From contig JAKTNV010000026.1 in NCBI GenBank assembly GCA_022747635.1, forward strand, positions 5,142,007-5,206,006: 64,000 nucleotides of DNA, written 5' to 3'. A program made the position numbers and the translations under genes. The notes below the pieces were generated by a model. That model saw only the letters and a program-made list of their open reading frames with translations, searched no databases and was not told where the DNA came from. Position 1 is the stretch's first letter; each line of letters begins with the position of its first letter. Source of the stretch: Hetaerina americana (taxonomy: Eukaryota; Arthropoda; Insecta; Odonata; Calopterygidae). Below, piece by piece: positions 45,841 to 58,390 of this stretch.

Positions 45841-48800
45841 TTTATATATATACATGCACGTATATCGTAATTACGCCGTCACCACACTGGCCTGCAACCC
45901 GGATTTCGGCCGAACTAATGCTGGGTCATCGTCACCGCAAACGTCAACCCTGATTACGCCACCATTTATGGAATAGACGTCCTTAGAAGAGTGAAGTGGG
46001 ACACGAAAATTATGCCACGAGTCACTAAAATTGCAGCAATGCGGACACTGAACACATGTTCATCATTGTTTTGATATCACGAAGGCAAGCGCCATATGAA
46101 AAAACATTATGAAAATTGGATAACACGAATCTTTCACGAACATGAAATAACTCGGAGCAAGTCAAACACTTAATTGGGTTTCATTCTTTACTCCAACTTA
46201 TTCCACAGAGTGGGATGGCAGAACATTCGAAGGATATGAATCGGTCAACCGTTGACAAACTCGAACTCATCCGAAAGGTTTTAAAAAAGAGCAATGAGAA
46301 ATTTCTTAGAAGATTAGCTCAATGCAGTACAGGAATCAAACCCAAGGTTGGTTTGACAGATAAGGGAAGAGCTCACCTCTTACTAAGCCCACTACGGAGT
46401 GTGGAATTCAAAAATCAGGGTTAAAATCAGCTCCTCTGTGCCCAGTGCCGCCTGTGGTTTCTCGGGTAGATGGGTATTCGATAAAAAATACGTATAGCTT
46501 ATTTGTCGCAGAGGGTGCTTAGAACTATCCAGATTTGAAACTGCGTCTTGCGGACAAAGATCAGAACAAGGGGACAAGATCAGTTAAAATCATAGAAAAT
46601 GTGAGGGAGAGGAAGTGTGACGAGTTTGATTGAAAAGGACGCGAGTCCTCCTGAAGACGAATTAAAGAAAAATCGAAGATTTTTGGGAAGCTTAGCGAAT
46701 TTTGAGTCAAATTCACCGAGGGTATTCCTAGGACGCCCTTATATTATTCAATAATGCTTTTCGGCTTCTCTTTGTCGATTTTTTTTCTCCAACGTTTCGG
46801 GTCTAATGCTGGGTGTATCATCATCCCATCATAACTTACGGAACGGTATCGGGGGATCAGATCACTCGAATAAAAAAGAGAAATAGATGGCGGTGCGGAC
46901 AGATACATATAGCCTTCCTTCGCTCGCATGATTCGCGATCAAATCAGAGAAGAGGTTAATTGTCATTACATTAATGTTGAAAGAAACAAATTGTATCCTG
47001 ACATTGCTATTACGAACGCCAGCCATTCACCTGAACAGGCGATATGGGAAATGGGCTTCTCTTAAACCTTTATGCGACACTCCGTGGCTCACAGGATGAA
47101 ATGTAGTTAGAGCATTAGAACCACAAAAATATGTTGTATGGCATATTTTTACCGGTGATAATGCAAAATTCCCTTACCCATATTAGAAATACGTTACAAA
47201 CTTCAGGAATAAAAGAATAACTTAGTATGAGAAAAGAGGAAAAGTTATTGTGAAATGATGATACGCTGTGTAATCTTTTGTTAAAGATACATATGTACTT
47301 TACTCTTCTCGAATATCAGGTTTTAAAATGATATTAAGCTTATGACAATTGGATATATTTCAGACATATTTTGATAAACTTGGACAATACATCTCAATGA
47401 TCAAAAGTATTAAATATCTAAAACATGCCCACCGACTTATCTAATACGGGATTGTATATTTTGAAACCAAGATTTCTTTAAACTAAGCCTTAAAAAGTAA
47501 TCCGGTTCTGTGAATTAATTCTAAAATTTATTTTTCAAAATTGCTACAGTGTAAGTTCGTGGCCCTGGTCTTCGTGAAAATTAGAATGACGGATGAAAAA
47601 ATGAGGCGATGAGATGGAAATTTAAACAAAAGCAAGTAGTAGCAGATAAAGGAATAAGTTTTTTAATAAGAGGGGCATTATTCCGGCTCGTATTGATAAC
47701 CTTTCGTTCACTGTAAAGTGAAATATGGCTGGTTAAATAAATGGGCTACAACTATACATGTGTTATACTTTGCTTGATTTCTATACAATGAGAATTTGCA
47801 GAAGTTCTGAAGGATGAAAACAACTCCCGCAAACATTTAGCTTAATTAACCTAGTTTTTCAGAATTCTATCTGTAGTCAACCTTTGAACTTTCAGTTTAT
47901 CAACAAAAATAGCTATTAATTTGCAAATCTCCTTCAATACTTGTTAACTGTAAATATCCATGCTTGTGAATGGTTCCCTACGTGAGCCGGTCTACTGCCA
48001 CTAGCTGATTAATCCCAGGCATATTGAAGCCCTACAAAATACCGCGCCTGATTAAAAAAGATTTTGGAATATTCGATTCCAAGTTCCTCAAGGGGGAGGG
48101 GGGGTAAAAGACTTTCCGCCGGATAATCGTGCATCGAGAACCACAATCCTCGTGCACAGGAAATATACGCTAACGGCAAGGTCAGCAGCATTCGCCAAAG
48201 GACGTGCAGGTGGTAGGTTGTGAGGGAGTGCGGGCGTTGAGGATCCTCTGCACTCACGGCAGAAGAGCAGGCGTGGCTGAATATACGTACGACGCGGCCG
48301 GGTTTTATTCCAGTGTTCCTCGGAGTGTAAGATGCAGGTTGTTTCCAGTTGAGTCGTGATTTAAAACTCATCGTACAATTCTTCCTCGCGAAATATGTAC
48401 CGAGGATATGCACGCTGGATTTTTCCTTCTCTCCTGGGAGGTTTGTGTTAAAAACGTTGAAAACCACCGTTCTATAAATTGAAAATTATTAGAAGCTTCA
48501 TATTTGTCATATTTGTGTCATATTTGTCACCTACACACAAACACTTACACACCTGTATAATGTCAGTTGAAGTTCCATGACCACCTGATTTTTTTCTCGG
48601 GACTGGGACTGGAAGAAAAATATTTGTGGTTGATTTTAAAATACGAGGGAACTCTATAAATGCTAGGCATAAATGGAGAATGCATAGGGTTAGTAGAGTT
48701 CGTAATTTAGAGAGTTTATAATGCTAAGATTGACGTCGTTTAGTGTACAAGAATCGCGTGTAATCATCCATTTCCTCCACTTGTGAGGTTTAACACCCTC

Positions 48801-49535
48801 CGAAATCTATCGTCAATTGATTACACATGTAGTGATAGTGTTATGAATTAGAGAACATTCCGATCTATCATTGTAATGTACGAGTATGGCCATAATTATT
48901 TCCTCTGTTTCTAAAAAGTCCATATGGAAGCGTAAAAGTGTCTAAAAATCAACGAAAAATGGCATTGAGATTTTTCGAGTTCAGTCGCTGGGATGATTAA
49001 TTTTTTTCTTTGGTGATAACCATGCATGCAAAATAAGTGAAAATATTTAAATCTGCCAGTTGGGTAGTCTAATCCTGATATTTCCTTTGGTTGGTCTGTT
49101 CAACTGATACCTAGTGGGGCTAAAATAATTCCCTCTGAGCCCCAGGAGAATTAGATCGTACTTTTTTAATAGACGTCTTATATCAGTCTTGTTTTCTCTG
49201 CTCATAATGATGGTGTTCCACTCTAGCTTCTCCGAAAACAGTTGCCTTCTTCTCAAAACGAATTTTCACTGTTCTGCTGTACAACCTTGTACATAAATTT
49301 CCATTCCTTAATTAGAACTGTCCATGAAATATCTCAAGTTCCCAATGCGTCCTAATCACCAAGGCAGCCTCAAGTTTTTGTAACACTTCAATCCCTATGG
49401 CAAAGGTGTATTCATTAAGAAGGATCGAGGTATTAAAAGTTTTACTGTGATGAAGGTTAAATAAGTCCCTCCAATGATAATGAATTGTATTATTCCGCGC
49501 TTTCCTCATGAGGAATAGCTAGGGAAGAAGACACT
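45841..49535. other. Unassigned DNA, 3.7 kb
   Basis: Apart from a possible SINE head near 46.35 kb, nothing is recognised. A 152-codon open frame at 48009-48467 (-) has normal composition but no motif I know. An ORF this long is not rare by chance in 64 kb at its local GC content, so I do not call it a gene. Confidence 0.45.
46332..46388 (-). repeat. Possible tRNA-derived SINE head
   Basis: On the minus strand GCTTAGTAAGAGGTGAGC (46371-46388, A-box-like) is followed about 28 bp later by GGTTTGATTCC (46332-46342), a B box with one change. No SINE body could be aligned to the copy at 33.2 kb. Confidence 0.4.
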
Positions 49536-49740
49536 CAACCCTTCTGTTCCTCTCTCTTTTTCTCTCTCTGTCTTCCACTCGCCCTCTCTCATGCTCCTGA
49601 CTCGACCCCCTCCGCATCCCTCATCGCCCTTCGTCATCTCATACCATCCACCCCCGCGTGTCCCTTTCTCCCGCTCTGCTCGCTCTCCACCCTACCTCCT
49701 GCCTCTTCCTCACGTCCCCACCCCCTTTGCAGCATGCGTT
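49536..49740. other. Pyrimidine-rich island
   Basis: About 200 bp of C/T-rich plus strand starting in a (CT)n-like run. Confidence 0.7.
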
Positions 49741-50744
49741 TGTGTAAGTGTGTGTGGCCCGTTAAAAGCGAAGGTGGTGTTCTACGTGTGTGGGCATTTT
49801 TCTGAAGGTATCCACGCTTAGTCAGCTCATTTTTTTTCAACAAGTGATCGATGAGCATATTCGGAGGAAATGGTTTGTGTCTATTTTTTTCCCCTGGTAT
49901 CTGCGTGTTGGGCCGCGAAAGAGCTGTTAAGCTCCGAGTAAGGCAGAGCAATTCAAAGGGGAAACAACCAGCGACCTCAGGCCGGTGGAATCCTTTTCCT
50001 GTTTTAGCTCTCGCGATCAATCTATCCAGTAAGAAACATCGAAAAAACTCTCCATACGAGATGCTATTCTCTTTTTGTGACATGAAACCGATGCCTGGAA
50101 GATTTTCTGCACCGTTTTTTTGCTTAAAGATTCGTAAACGTTGATTAATTGGAGGTAGGATTTTCGTGAAAAAGTAGGGATTGCTTAAAATTAATGTTTC
50201 GTCATATTGTCTGCTTCATTGTCCACTAGAAATTTTTCGTGAAGGCAAGAAAAAGCCAAAAATACGTACCCACTCGAAGCATACACACGAAGCAATCATG
50301 GCAGTGTAAACGAATGAAACCGCTCTTGTCACGGTAGCTTTTCAGTAAACTTATAATATCAGTGCTTCCTCATGCATGTTGACTAGTTCCTGAAAACTGT
50401 GGATTGTGACTTCCACTTTTCATTTTTAAGTCTCACGGCATGTGAACATTGAAGTTGGAGAACTCGGATAGGTCCAAAAACGGCAAGTGCTCTCACAAAA
50501 TGATGAAATTACGCTACTCCCACATGGATTAACAACTCGGAGCGTTTAGAAGCGCTTTTGAGATCGTCTTTTTGCTACCATCCCCCGGAGCGATCAAATT
50601 TTCGTCGAGTAAATTTGAATGCACGAGAAAAATAAATAGTGGAGATCTGAGGGCTCAAACCAAACACAATTCGGAGCTCTCATAGTTATCCTTCAAATTA
50701 TAATCTACACGCAGTAATTCAGGTATTTTCTTTCTCTATCCATC
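49741..50744. other. Unassigned DNA
   Basis: Nothing recognised. Opposed open frames at 49634-50083 (-) and 49851-50144 (+) have no family resemblance. Confidence 0.5.
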
Positions 50745-51310
50745 ATCATTTCTCCCTCCCCCCCTTCCACTTTCGTAAAGACTATTATTTGGTTTTCAAA
50801 ATGAAAATTATGCCCTTTTTGGCCTGTTCCATTTTGTTCCCTCCCTCCGAAACCATCCTCTGCCCCCATCCTCCGCCTCCCACGCCACGGCGTCGTCTCA
50901 CGCGGGGGTCATCCCCGTCCAATTATTCCCTTCCACCCCCATCTAAACATCCGCGCACCTCTTCTTTGTCTGCAAAAGGATTAGCTCAAGTCCTGTCTCG
51001 AAATTGCTCTCCTCGTCCCGTCAACAGAGTCCCGTCCCTCAAACAAATGAAAAGTGGCGAGTCATCACTTTACATTCCCATCTTTCCCCGTGGCAATCAT
51101 TTAAGGGGGCTGAGCGGAGAGTTAGGGGGAGGGGAAGGGGGGTTATGAGAGTTGGGAGCCCAGCTCGCAGAGGTCTGATTGCCGTCCGCGATAAGGAAAA
51201 AAAACTCTTAACGGACTTGATGAAGGGTTTGACCGATGTTTTATTGTTCCCGAGGACACGGGTGAGATGCGAAGGGGAAGATGGGAGGGAAAAGTTGCGC
51301 AAGACGGTGA
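50745..51310. other. GC-rich pyrimidine-to-purine island
   Basis: Pyrimidine-rich to about 51010 and purine-rich from about 51100 to 51310, with several overlapping long frames on both strands. Confidence 0.65.
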
Positions 51311-52284
51311 CGGAACGCAAACGACCCGCAGTAATAACAATAATACGATTCCGGAAAACAAAGATGGGCGGGAGGGAGCCCGAGTATTTGTCCAAGTGTT
51401 TATCCTACCCGACGATGCCAAGAGCATTTTTTGGAAGTCAATTTTTTTCGACTCCCTGTTTTTCTGCTTCTGCTGCTGCTACCGTTCGGAGTTTTTAAGG
51501 CACGTTCCAAGCAAAGACATGGAATGACAAGTTGAGTGGTGGGTGGAGAGCGTGCGCGACCGTGGCATGTTGTGGAGATGAGATTCATGTGTTTTTGGGG
51601 GTCGAAACCTTATTTGTAGGCAACGGAGGCATATTTCAGAACTAATTTTTTTTTTAGAAAATGGGTTTTGAATGCGTGTGGCACCTCCGATACTCATCTT
51701 TTTAGACTGTCACGGATTGTTATCCCTTTTTAATTTCTTTGTAAATGTTTGACGTTCCCTCTGTAAGGATTGTTGTTTTTTTGCCGACAAAGCCTATTTC
51801 CGCCCTACAAGCCTGGCGCCGACTTGTGTGAAGTTGGTCCAATTCATACCTTTTGGATGAAATTATTCCACATTTATCTATGATCTGAATATAGTTTTTG
51901 AAGTTAAATAGAAATTGAAAACAAAATACAAACCTCGAGGCACTGTTGTTTATATACATATAATATGGTTTGAAATATAGAGAATAGTGTAATATTGAAC
52001 CTTGTATTTTTATCCCTTTTAATTATCGCATGTTTCTTTCTCAGAAAAGGCAATGAAAGAAATAGGGGAGACCGAGTGTAAAGTGTGTTACGTTGGATTC
52101 AGGGATCTATCAATGGGATCTAGTATTAGAGGAGTCCCTGTTTTCAAGAGGTTGAGTCCACGAAATCGGACGAAAATTCCATCGATGAATGAAACGGCAC
52201 ATGGCTAAGTTGCATAGCTTTTTCACAAAGCGCTGCAAAGACTTCTTTTCAAAAATTATATCATTTATTTAACTTAGATTGACA
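51311..52284. other. Unassigned DNA
   Basis: Nothing recognised. Confidence 0.5.
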
Positions 52285-52930
52285 AATTGCAAAAAGTACA
52301 ATTATTGGTCGTTCAATCCTAAGATTGGTTGACTGCATCCCTCCATCCTACCCTATCTGATGCTAATTGGCTTACTTCCTGGTATTTTTTGCAATATACT
52401 TTCTTCTTTATTTGTTCCATGTATTTATCCCTTGGCCTTCCTTTTGGGACCTCTCTCTCTATTTTTCCTTCCATTATATTCTTCACGAATCCATTGTGCC
52501 TTAGGGTGTGGCCAATCCTGGTTCTTCTTTTCTCTATGGTGTTCTCTAAGGTCCATTCTTCGTCTAATCTTCTGTATACTTCAATTCTTATTTTATCTGT
52601 CCATTTAATCTTAAGCATCCTCCTCCAGCACCAGGTTTCGAAGGCTTCTAGCCTTTTCTAGTCTACTTTTCCGATGGTCCATGCCTCTGATCCATGGAGT
52701 GCTACGCTCCTTACTAATGTTTTCACATTTTTTTTCCTCGTGTGTAATTCTATCTTCTTCAAACACAGCTGTCGTCTTTTCATTGTGAATGCTCTCTTAG
52801 CTTGACCTATTCTTCGCTTGTTGTCTTCAGTACTTCTTCCGTCCCACGTGTCGGTACTTCCGAGATAGGTGAAGGAATCCACTTGCTCTGAGTTTTGTCC
52901 TTTCAGTGTGAATACTACAGAGTACAAGTG
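52285..52930 (-). mobile_element. RTE-like LINE, 5'-truncated 3' end
   Basis: The minus strand encodes the C-terminal third of a LINE polyprotein, and a short 3' UTR follows its stop. The coding sequence is far better preserved than that of the copy at 6.8-10.5 kb, so this insertion is probably younger. The 5' boundary near 52930 is where coding ends, the usual 5' truncation of LINEs. Confidence 0.85.
52319..52927 (-). pseudogene. LINE reverse-transcriptase C-terminus with one in-frame stop
   Basis: The frame starts with FTLKGQNSEQVDSFTYLGST, the post-palm 'FTYLGS' block. RRIGQAKRAFTMKRRQL and LVRSVALHGSEAWTIGK ('VxxxxLYGxExW') follow. After a single TAG at 52658-52660 the same frame continues RLEAFETWCWRRMLKIKWTD and RRTRIGHTLRHNGFVKNIME, then GKIEREVPKGRPRDKYMEQI, up to VGWRDAVNQS and a stop at 52319. 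These are hallmark C-terminal blocks of insect RTE-like LINEs. Upstream endonuclease and palm are absent, so no active enzyme can result. Confidence 0.88.
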
Positions 52931-53485
52931 GATAGGATATCATATTGATTTTTTACCCACTGGCAAATTAAATTGACGTGAATTTCGATTTTTTTAAATG
53001 TATCGATGGTAGGTGCGATACTTATCTCTTAGCGGTCAAGGATTGCTCTCCCTTTATAATTTATTTCTAAATTTTTGACATATCCTCTGTATGGATAGCA
53101 ATGTTTTGCATTTATTGCTTGTTAGAAATAAAGTGAATTTTATGAGTTCCGGCGAACTATTTGGATAATCGAATAGTACTGATTATTTCACCCTCCTGGC
53201 TATTCGTCTGGTTTGTGTCAAATCAATCCAGGAATAATTGACTATCGATGATGACGCGATGATTTGACTGATTATTAATGAGCGATGGTATTCTGCTCCG
53301 CTCAAGTAAAAATTGTTATCAATGAGTTCGTCTTCGTTCAATTTAGCAGAGACGCTAAATTATTGAAAAATGAGCTCGAAAGATATATATCAACGATATT
53401 TTTTTGTCTTATTGTATTAATACCTCCTTTCTGCATCTGCACATGCCTCAGCGAAGAAGAATATTGGAAGGTTTTCTGTCTTTAC
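52931..53485. other. Unassigned AT-rich DNA
   Basis: Nothing recognised. An 88-codon open frame at 53285-53551 (+) ends inside the palindrome and has no known motif. Confidence 0.5.
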
Positions 53486-53628
53486 ACTGCTGTGGTTGGA
53501 AAGAAAGTAAAACCCAAAGCCGTACACTTAAGGGCACTTAAGTGCCCTTAAGTGTACGGCTTTGGGTTTTACTTTCTTTCCATGCACTCGGCCGTAGTAC
53601 GTTCTTTATCTATTTACTGCTGTGGTTG
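53486..53628. repeat. 13-bp direct repeats around the palindrome
   Basis: ACTGCTGTGGTTG occurs at 53486-53498 and again at 53616-53628, enclosing the palindrome and a 34-bp tail. It could be a target-site duplication of an insertion. Confidence 0.85.
53498..53581. repeat. Perfect 84-bp palindrome without spacer
   Basis: Both 42-bp arms are exact reverse complements meeting at CTTAAG (centre between 53539 and 53540). The outer end reads GGAAAGAAAGTAAAACCCAA. Outside the 84 bp symmetry ends abruptly. See the findings for possible origins, including an assembly artefact. Confidence 0.97.
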
Positions 53629-54425
53629 TTTTATAACTAAAATTAATCTTAGCTCTTTGGTGATACATTTTTTATTATTGATATTTCCAGTTGAAAAAAT
53701 GACGTAATACTCGTGCAGATGCATTATTTGCCGAGTTCTGTCTATTTAACTACATTTTATTCATTTCCAAAACATGAGTATTTGATCGGTATCGAAATAA
53801 ATGGTCATTATGTCACATCCTCTTGAAGGAATCAAATCGAGAAGGTAGTGAGTGACTTCAGCGCGCAATTATCTTAAAATCATTTCGCCCATGAAGATTT
53901 GTACGTTGTTATAGTAATGCAGTATTCATTAAGAAACATGTAACCAATTTTTCGGTGCGTAGGTGATTTCATGACTACATTCAAGATCCAGCATTGATAC
54001 GTTCCGGTAACCCGAAAAGGAAAACTCCATATTTGGACGAATAACCCATTTACCATCCAACAACTACCCATTGCGAGATATCTCTGAAGCCCGCCCCTCA
54101 AAGCTCAGACGAGGGAGTTACACATTAGTCCCACCGGTTCAGCGGAGAGCGACACCTGTTTAATACACTTCATTTCCATATCATTTCGGGAACACGCTTG
54201 GATTTCCGATGAGTCATTCGCCGGGTGAGGCAATGCGTCTTCATATAGACGGATGGGCTTGGCCAAATAATCTATTAGCCCCTGGAGAAAATAGGCATCC
54301 CTTCCGCTACAAGGCGTTTCGAATGAGTGACCGATGGAACGGAATGACATCCCGTATTAAAAAAATATCTGAAGAGCCGAGGGAGCACACGGATAATAGG
54401 AAAAAGAGCGCGTAAAGGGGACAGG
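53629..54425. other. Unassigned AT-rich DNA
   Basis: Nothing recognised. Confidence 0.5.
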
Positions 54426-54429
54426 TCAC

Positions 54430-55110
54430 GATTCGGAGGGAGTACCAGGCGCCCGTAGCGTGTAACTCAGATGACGGGAGCGAGGGGGGGCGTGCCGAGA
54501 TAGGTGTTTGTATGTGGGAGAGGGTGGGAGGGAAGGGCGGGTTGCATCGGCGGCGGAAAAGGGGAGAGCGGTGTAATGGGTGGGGTGAAATGGGATGGGA
54601 GGGATTGGGGGGAGAGGGGTCGGGCAATGCGGAATGGGAGCAAAAATAAAACAATGACCGTCCATTCATAATCTCCATCCGGCCTCGTGTCAAAGTTCGG
54701 CAAATCTCCGCTCCGCTCTCTCTTTCTCTTTCTCTCCATGACGCACGCCCCGGAATGGGCGAAATGTGGCCTCCGCGCCACTTGGCGTGTCCCTCGGCGA
54801 TGACCATCGCCACGGACTCCCATTAAGCCCTTCAACCCCGCGCGCCACCTCCTCAGCGGTCGCGAGGGACCCAAATGATATTCCAGCCTACCCTCCCCCG
54901 AAACCTCACTCCCTTCCCCATCTGTCTCTCTCTCTCTTTCTCTCTTCCCGCCAAGGAAACAATGAATGAATGGGCAATGGCTCGGAGGACGGAGGTGGAG
55001 ATGGAAGGAGAAGTGTGTAGGCGGAGTAGAGGGAGAAGGAGCCTCTTAGGATTGAGGGGTGCGAGGAGAGATACCCGGCCGGTCATTGCGGGGGAGGACT
55101 GGGATGTGGA
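54430..55110. other. GC-rich purine/pyrimidine/purine island
   Basis: The plus strand is purine-rich at 54430-54640, pyrimidine-rich at 54690-54955 and purine-rich again at 54960-55110. CG dinucleotides are frequent at 54730-54880. At least six open frames overlap on both strands; none looks like a real protein. Confidence 0.7.
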
Positions 55111-56075
55111 ACTATAGTAACGGCTATTGAATGGTGTGGAACGGCTGCCATCATTATTTTCGATTAGCCATAGTGGAAACGATGGCCGTATTTCATGAAA
55201 TATTATATACTGCAAGTAAAATTGCTTAAGCCGTAGTTAGTCTCTCCAACGCTCAAACAATTCGGTCGATTTAACTTTAGAGAGTGTCTGGTTGGATTAC
55301 TCCCTTTGGAGCAGCCCAGCAAGGAGATGGTTTACGCGTTAACGCGAAGATGTAGGTGAAGTAACGGTAAGTCGCAGAGGCAGAATTAAAACGACGAAGA
55401 TCTTGTGAAGGCTTATGCTTGTAAACATCATGAAGAACATCTTATTATTATCGTATCGATACTACTTATCAAGGGATAACAATTTCAATTAATATCCTTT
55501 TGAATTGGATAGTTGCTCCGTTGGTCATATTGTAACCCAAAACTTTTCTCGAGTATTTCATTATTTAAAGATGTAAAATGAATTATTGGTTCTCTTCTTT
55601 ATGCGCAAAGTTATATGTCACGATGGGAATCGCTGCAGACTGCAAAAATACTGTATACCACTGCAGGCTTATCATATACAGTTTTGCAGGTGACATACCA
55701 ACGCATGCCTACCTGTTCATCATACATAAAATTTAATGGAAACCATTCGTCGCATGCACTTAATGTCCATCAGGAAATCCTTTTTCAGAATTACTTTAAC
55801 AGTCGATACAAGAAAAATATACAACTATGTTACGCATCCTTACACACTGTAAAATGAAAAAAAAACATTGTTTTTTTCTGTACCGATATGCTTTCCCCTT
55901 CGGATTTCAGTATAATATTATAACCTCTCATTAATTTAAGTTTCCTTTTATTGTCATTGGGAATTTTCATAACTACCTTACATCTATTTTTTTAATGGAA
56001 GATAAAACTTATTTTGGTATGAAGGATCCTTATTAGCATATATATTATCCCGGACAAAATCTAACATTGCGCAGG

Positions 56076-56133
56076 GCCAATAAGCAGAGCCCTCTGCTAC
56101 TCGGTCAGATCGGAGGTTCTTGTGTTCAAATCC
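56076..56133 (+). repeat. Possible tRNA-derived SINE head
   Basis: GCCAATAAGCAGAGC (A-box-like, 56076-56090) is followed about 32 bp later by TGTTCAAATCC (56123-56133), one or two changes from a B box. No downstream SINE body was recognised. Confidence 0.3.
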
Positions 56134-56880
56134 CGGGTCCTACGTACCAAATTCCATTTGACCAAGCCATCATTAATTCAGTTGGTATATATTCACAGTG
56201 CTGTAAATTTGAAGAACTCCGAATAGTGGCACAAGGAAAGAATTTGCTCCCGTTGTCATGAACATGTATTCAGAGGGAGATATTCAATTAGAGGTTTAGT
56301 ACTTTGGTTCGGGGTAAGTTCAACCAACGAACTCGGTAATTATTGATCTAAAGCTGAGAACAGCTTCCGATAACTAACGCTACAAAGGGTTTTGAACAAA
56401 TTTAATTGCACTTAAAGCAAGAGTGTTATATAGTTAGTCATAATTGCAATTTACCTCAGTAGTTAATTCTCCTTTTAGGATCAAAGAAATTTCTAAAAAT
56501 TAATTACATACTGTCTCTATCATTTAGGCACAGTAGGTTCATTTCGCTATGGAAAAAATACAAAGGATTCTTTCTCCAATTGTCTGTTAACAGTTTTGAT
56601 CAAGGTTATTTCACACATCTGTACTGTTACACAGAATAACTCAAGATTCATATGAACAAAATTAATATGCTCGCAATTGTCTCATGAGCAATTTCTCATG
56701 AGTGAAGTAAAAAGTTCTCCCAGAGCTGCCGTTCCCAGAGCCGTGTATCAATCTCTCGGATTTCGAAATGAAATGACCAAGGAAATATTGTTATTGGCCT
56801 GCTTCATGCGCGGAAACTCGGCCGTTTGAGGTCTACTTCTAGGAAAATTATTTCATAACAAATCAGCGCATATGAGAAAA

Positions 56881-56914
56881 CGTTCAGGATATAGAACGAC
56901 CTATATCCTGAACG
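56881..56914. repeat. Perfect hairpin, 14-bp arms and 6-base loop
   Basis: CGTTCAGGATATAG and its exact reverse complement flank AACGAC. Confidence 0.95.
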
Positions 56915-57919
56915 AAATATATGCACCAGTGTAGTTCCCTATATAAAAGTACCATAACTTTCCAAAGATATCGTAATTTTATTGTCTGGAAATTGGTTAT
57001 TGCTAAGAAAGGATAACCCAAATCATTTGATTTGAGAATGTTGAGAAAGGCATGCACAAAGAATACTTAGTTCATGAATATCTTCATTTTTCAGGCAAAT
57101 TTATTCCTGTTTTTTTTTCGTTTTCTCTTTGGAGAGGAAAGTGTATGCAATTTAACTTCCCTTCGTAGCTAATAAATTCAATCTCAGCATCATCATTCAT
57201 GAATAACAATGCCATAATACTTAATGTGCATTCCATTTTCTTACAATGTTAAATTGCGCTTTACAGTGAATACAAATTCGATTCTAATTATGTTTCTGCT
57301 TGTTTGCTAAAATCTTTTCCCTTGTGAATAAATTCACCTGAAGGATTTCTGAGTAATCAAAGTGATTTTTATGTTTGCTTCTATGATGGGATTTTAGCAC
57401 ATCGCCATTCCGTCCATTTTATCTATGATATTTCGCTTTGCTCGTGAATAGACTGTCGAATAGCTTTAATATAAATTAATATCATCAAATCGAACGAGTC
57501 CATATAAAAAGTTAGCAAGATAGTAGCATTCAATTTTTTCGCATACAACTCTTCATTCCACGATTTAGGTATGAACGTACCAACCATCACCCATTAAGAT
57601 CAAACTATTCACCTGGCCAGTTGACACCCAGGTCGTCAAGTGCGCCATGGGTTGGTTCTACGTGGAAAACTCGTGTTTCCATCTTGCTATGAATCGCCTC
57701 CAACAAATGACGCCCATTATAAAAAAATATATTTTATCCGGGCATCTTCTCGAAGGCTTAGAGCCTCTCAGATGTCATCTCCTGTTTACCAATATAGAAT
57801 CACATTTAAAATTACACTTAAAAAAATATCCTACGCGGTTTTTAGCGAAGTCACTTCCACGTGATCCGAACCTCTCGGCTAACGGCAAGGGTAAGACAGA
57901 CTGGTGACGCCTTCCTTAT

Positions 57920-58390
57920 CGTTGAGGAAAGAGTGTGGAAACGTGAGATGGTGGAAAATGAGAGAGGGCGAGCGATACATGAGAATGGAGTCAGGAGAAG
58001 AGGGATGGGTGCGTAATGCAAAGGGTTGAGGGAGAATTGAGAGGGGAGAGGGGGGAGAAGGCGACGGAGGGAAGGGAGGATGGTGAAAGTGGGGAGTGGG
58101 GGTAAGGGAGGCTCAACCGAGACGGGTGGGTAGGCGTTGGAAGACTGCGCCTTGCGCGTGGTTAGGTGGTGGTGGAGGAGGACGCGGAGAGAATTGAAAT
58201 GGAGGGTGGTCGGGCACCCTCCGCCAAGGGGTTGGAATGTCCAACCGAGGTCCTCGGGCAGCAAAAGGTGCCCGAGAAGCGAGGACGGGAGGGTGGCGGA
58301 AGTGAGTCTGGGGTGTGAGGGGGAGGAGGGGGTGGAAAGGGATGAAAGAGAGTCCGAGGAAGGGAATCGGAGCGAAGAGGAATAAGGTGG
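57920..58390. other. Purine-rich GC-rich island
   Basis: About 470 bp of G/A-rich plus strand. The minus-strand frame of 248 codons across it is Pro/Ser/Leu-rich and is best explained by composition. Confidence 0.7.

Larger units (their letters stand above)
55111..57915. other. Unassigned AT-rich DNA, 2.8 kb
   Basis: Contains a perfect hairpin at 56881-56914 and a possible SINE head near 56.1 kb. An 86-codon open frame at 57647-57907 (+) has fairly ordinary composition, and GGTAAG, a possible splice-donor context, lies in its last codons. I have no family match, so it remains only a weak exon candidate. Confidence 0.45.

Noticed and set aside
48009..48467. 152-codon minus-strand open frame as a host gene
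   Set aside because: Composition is ordinary and it is the best unexplained frame, but there is no motif, no splice or promoter context I can support, and the length is compatible with chance in 64 kb.
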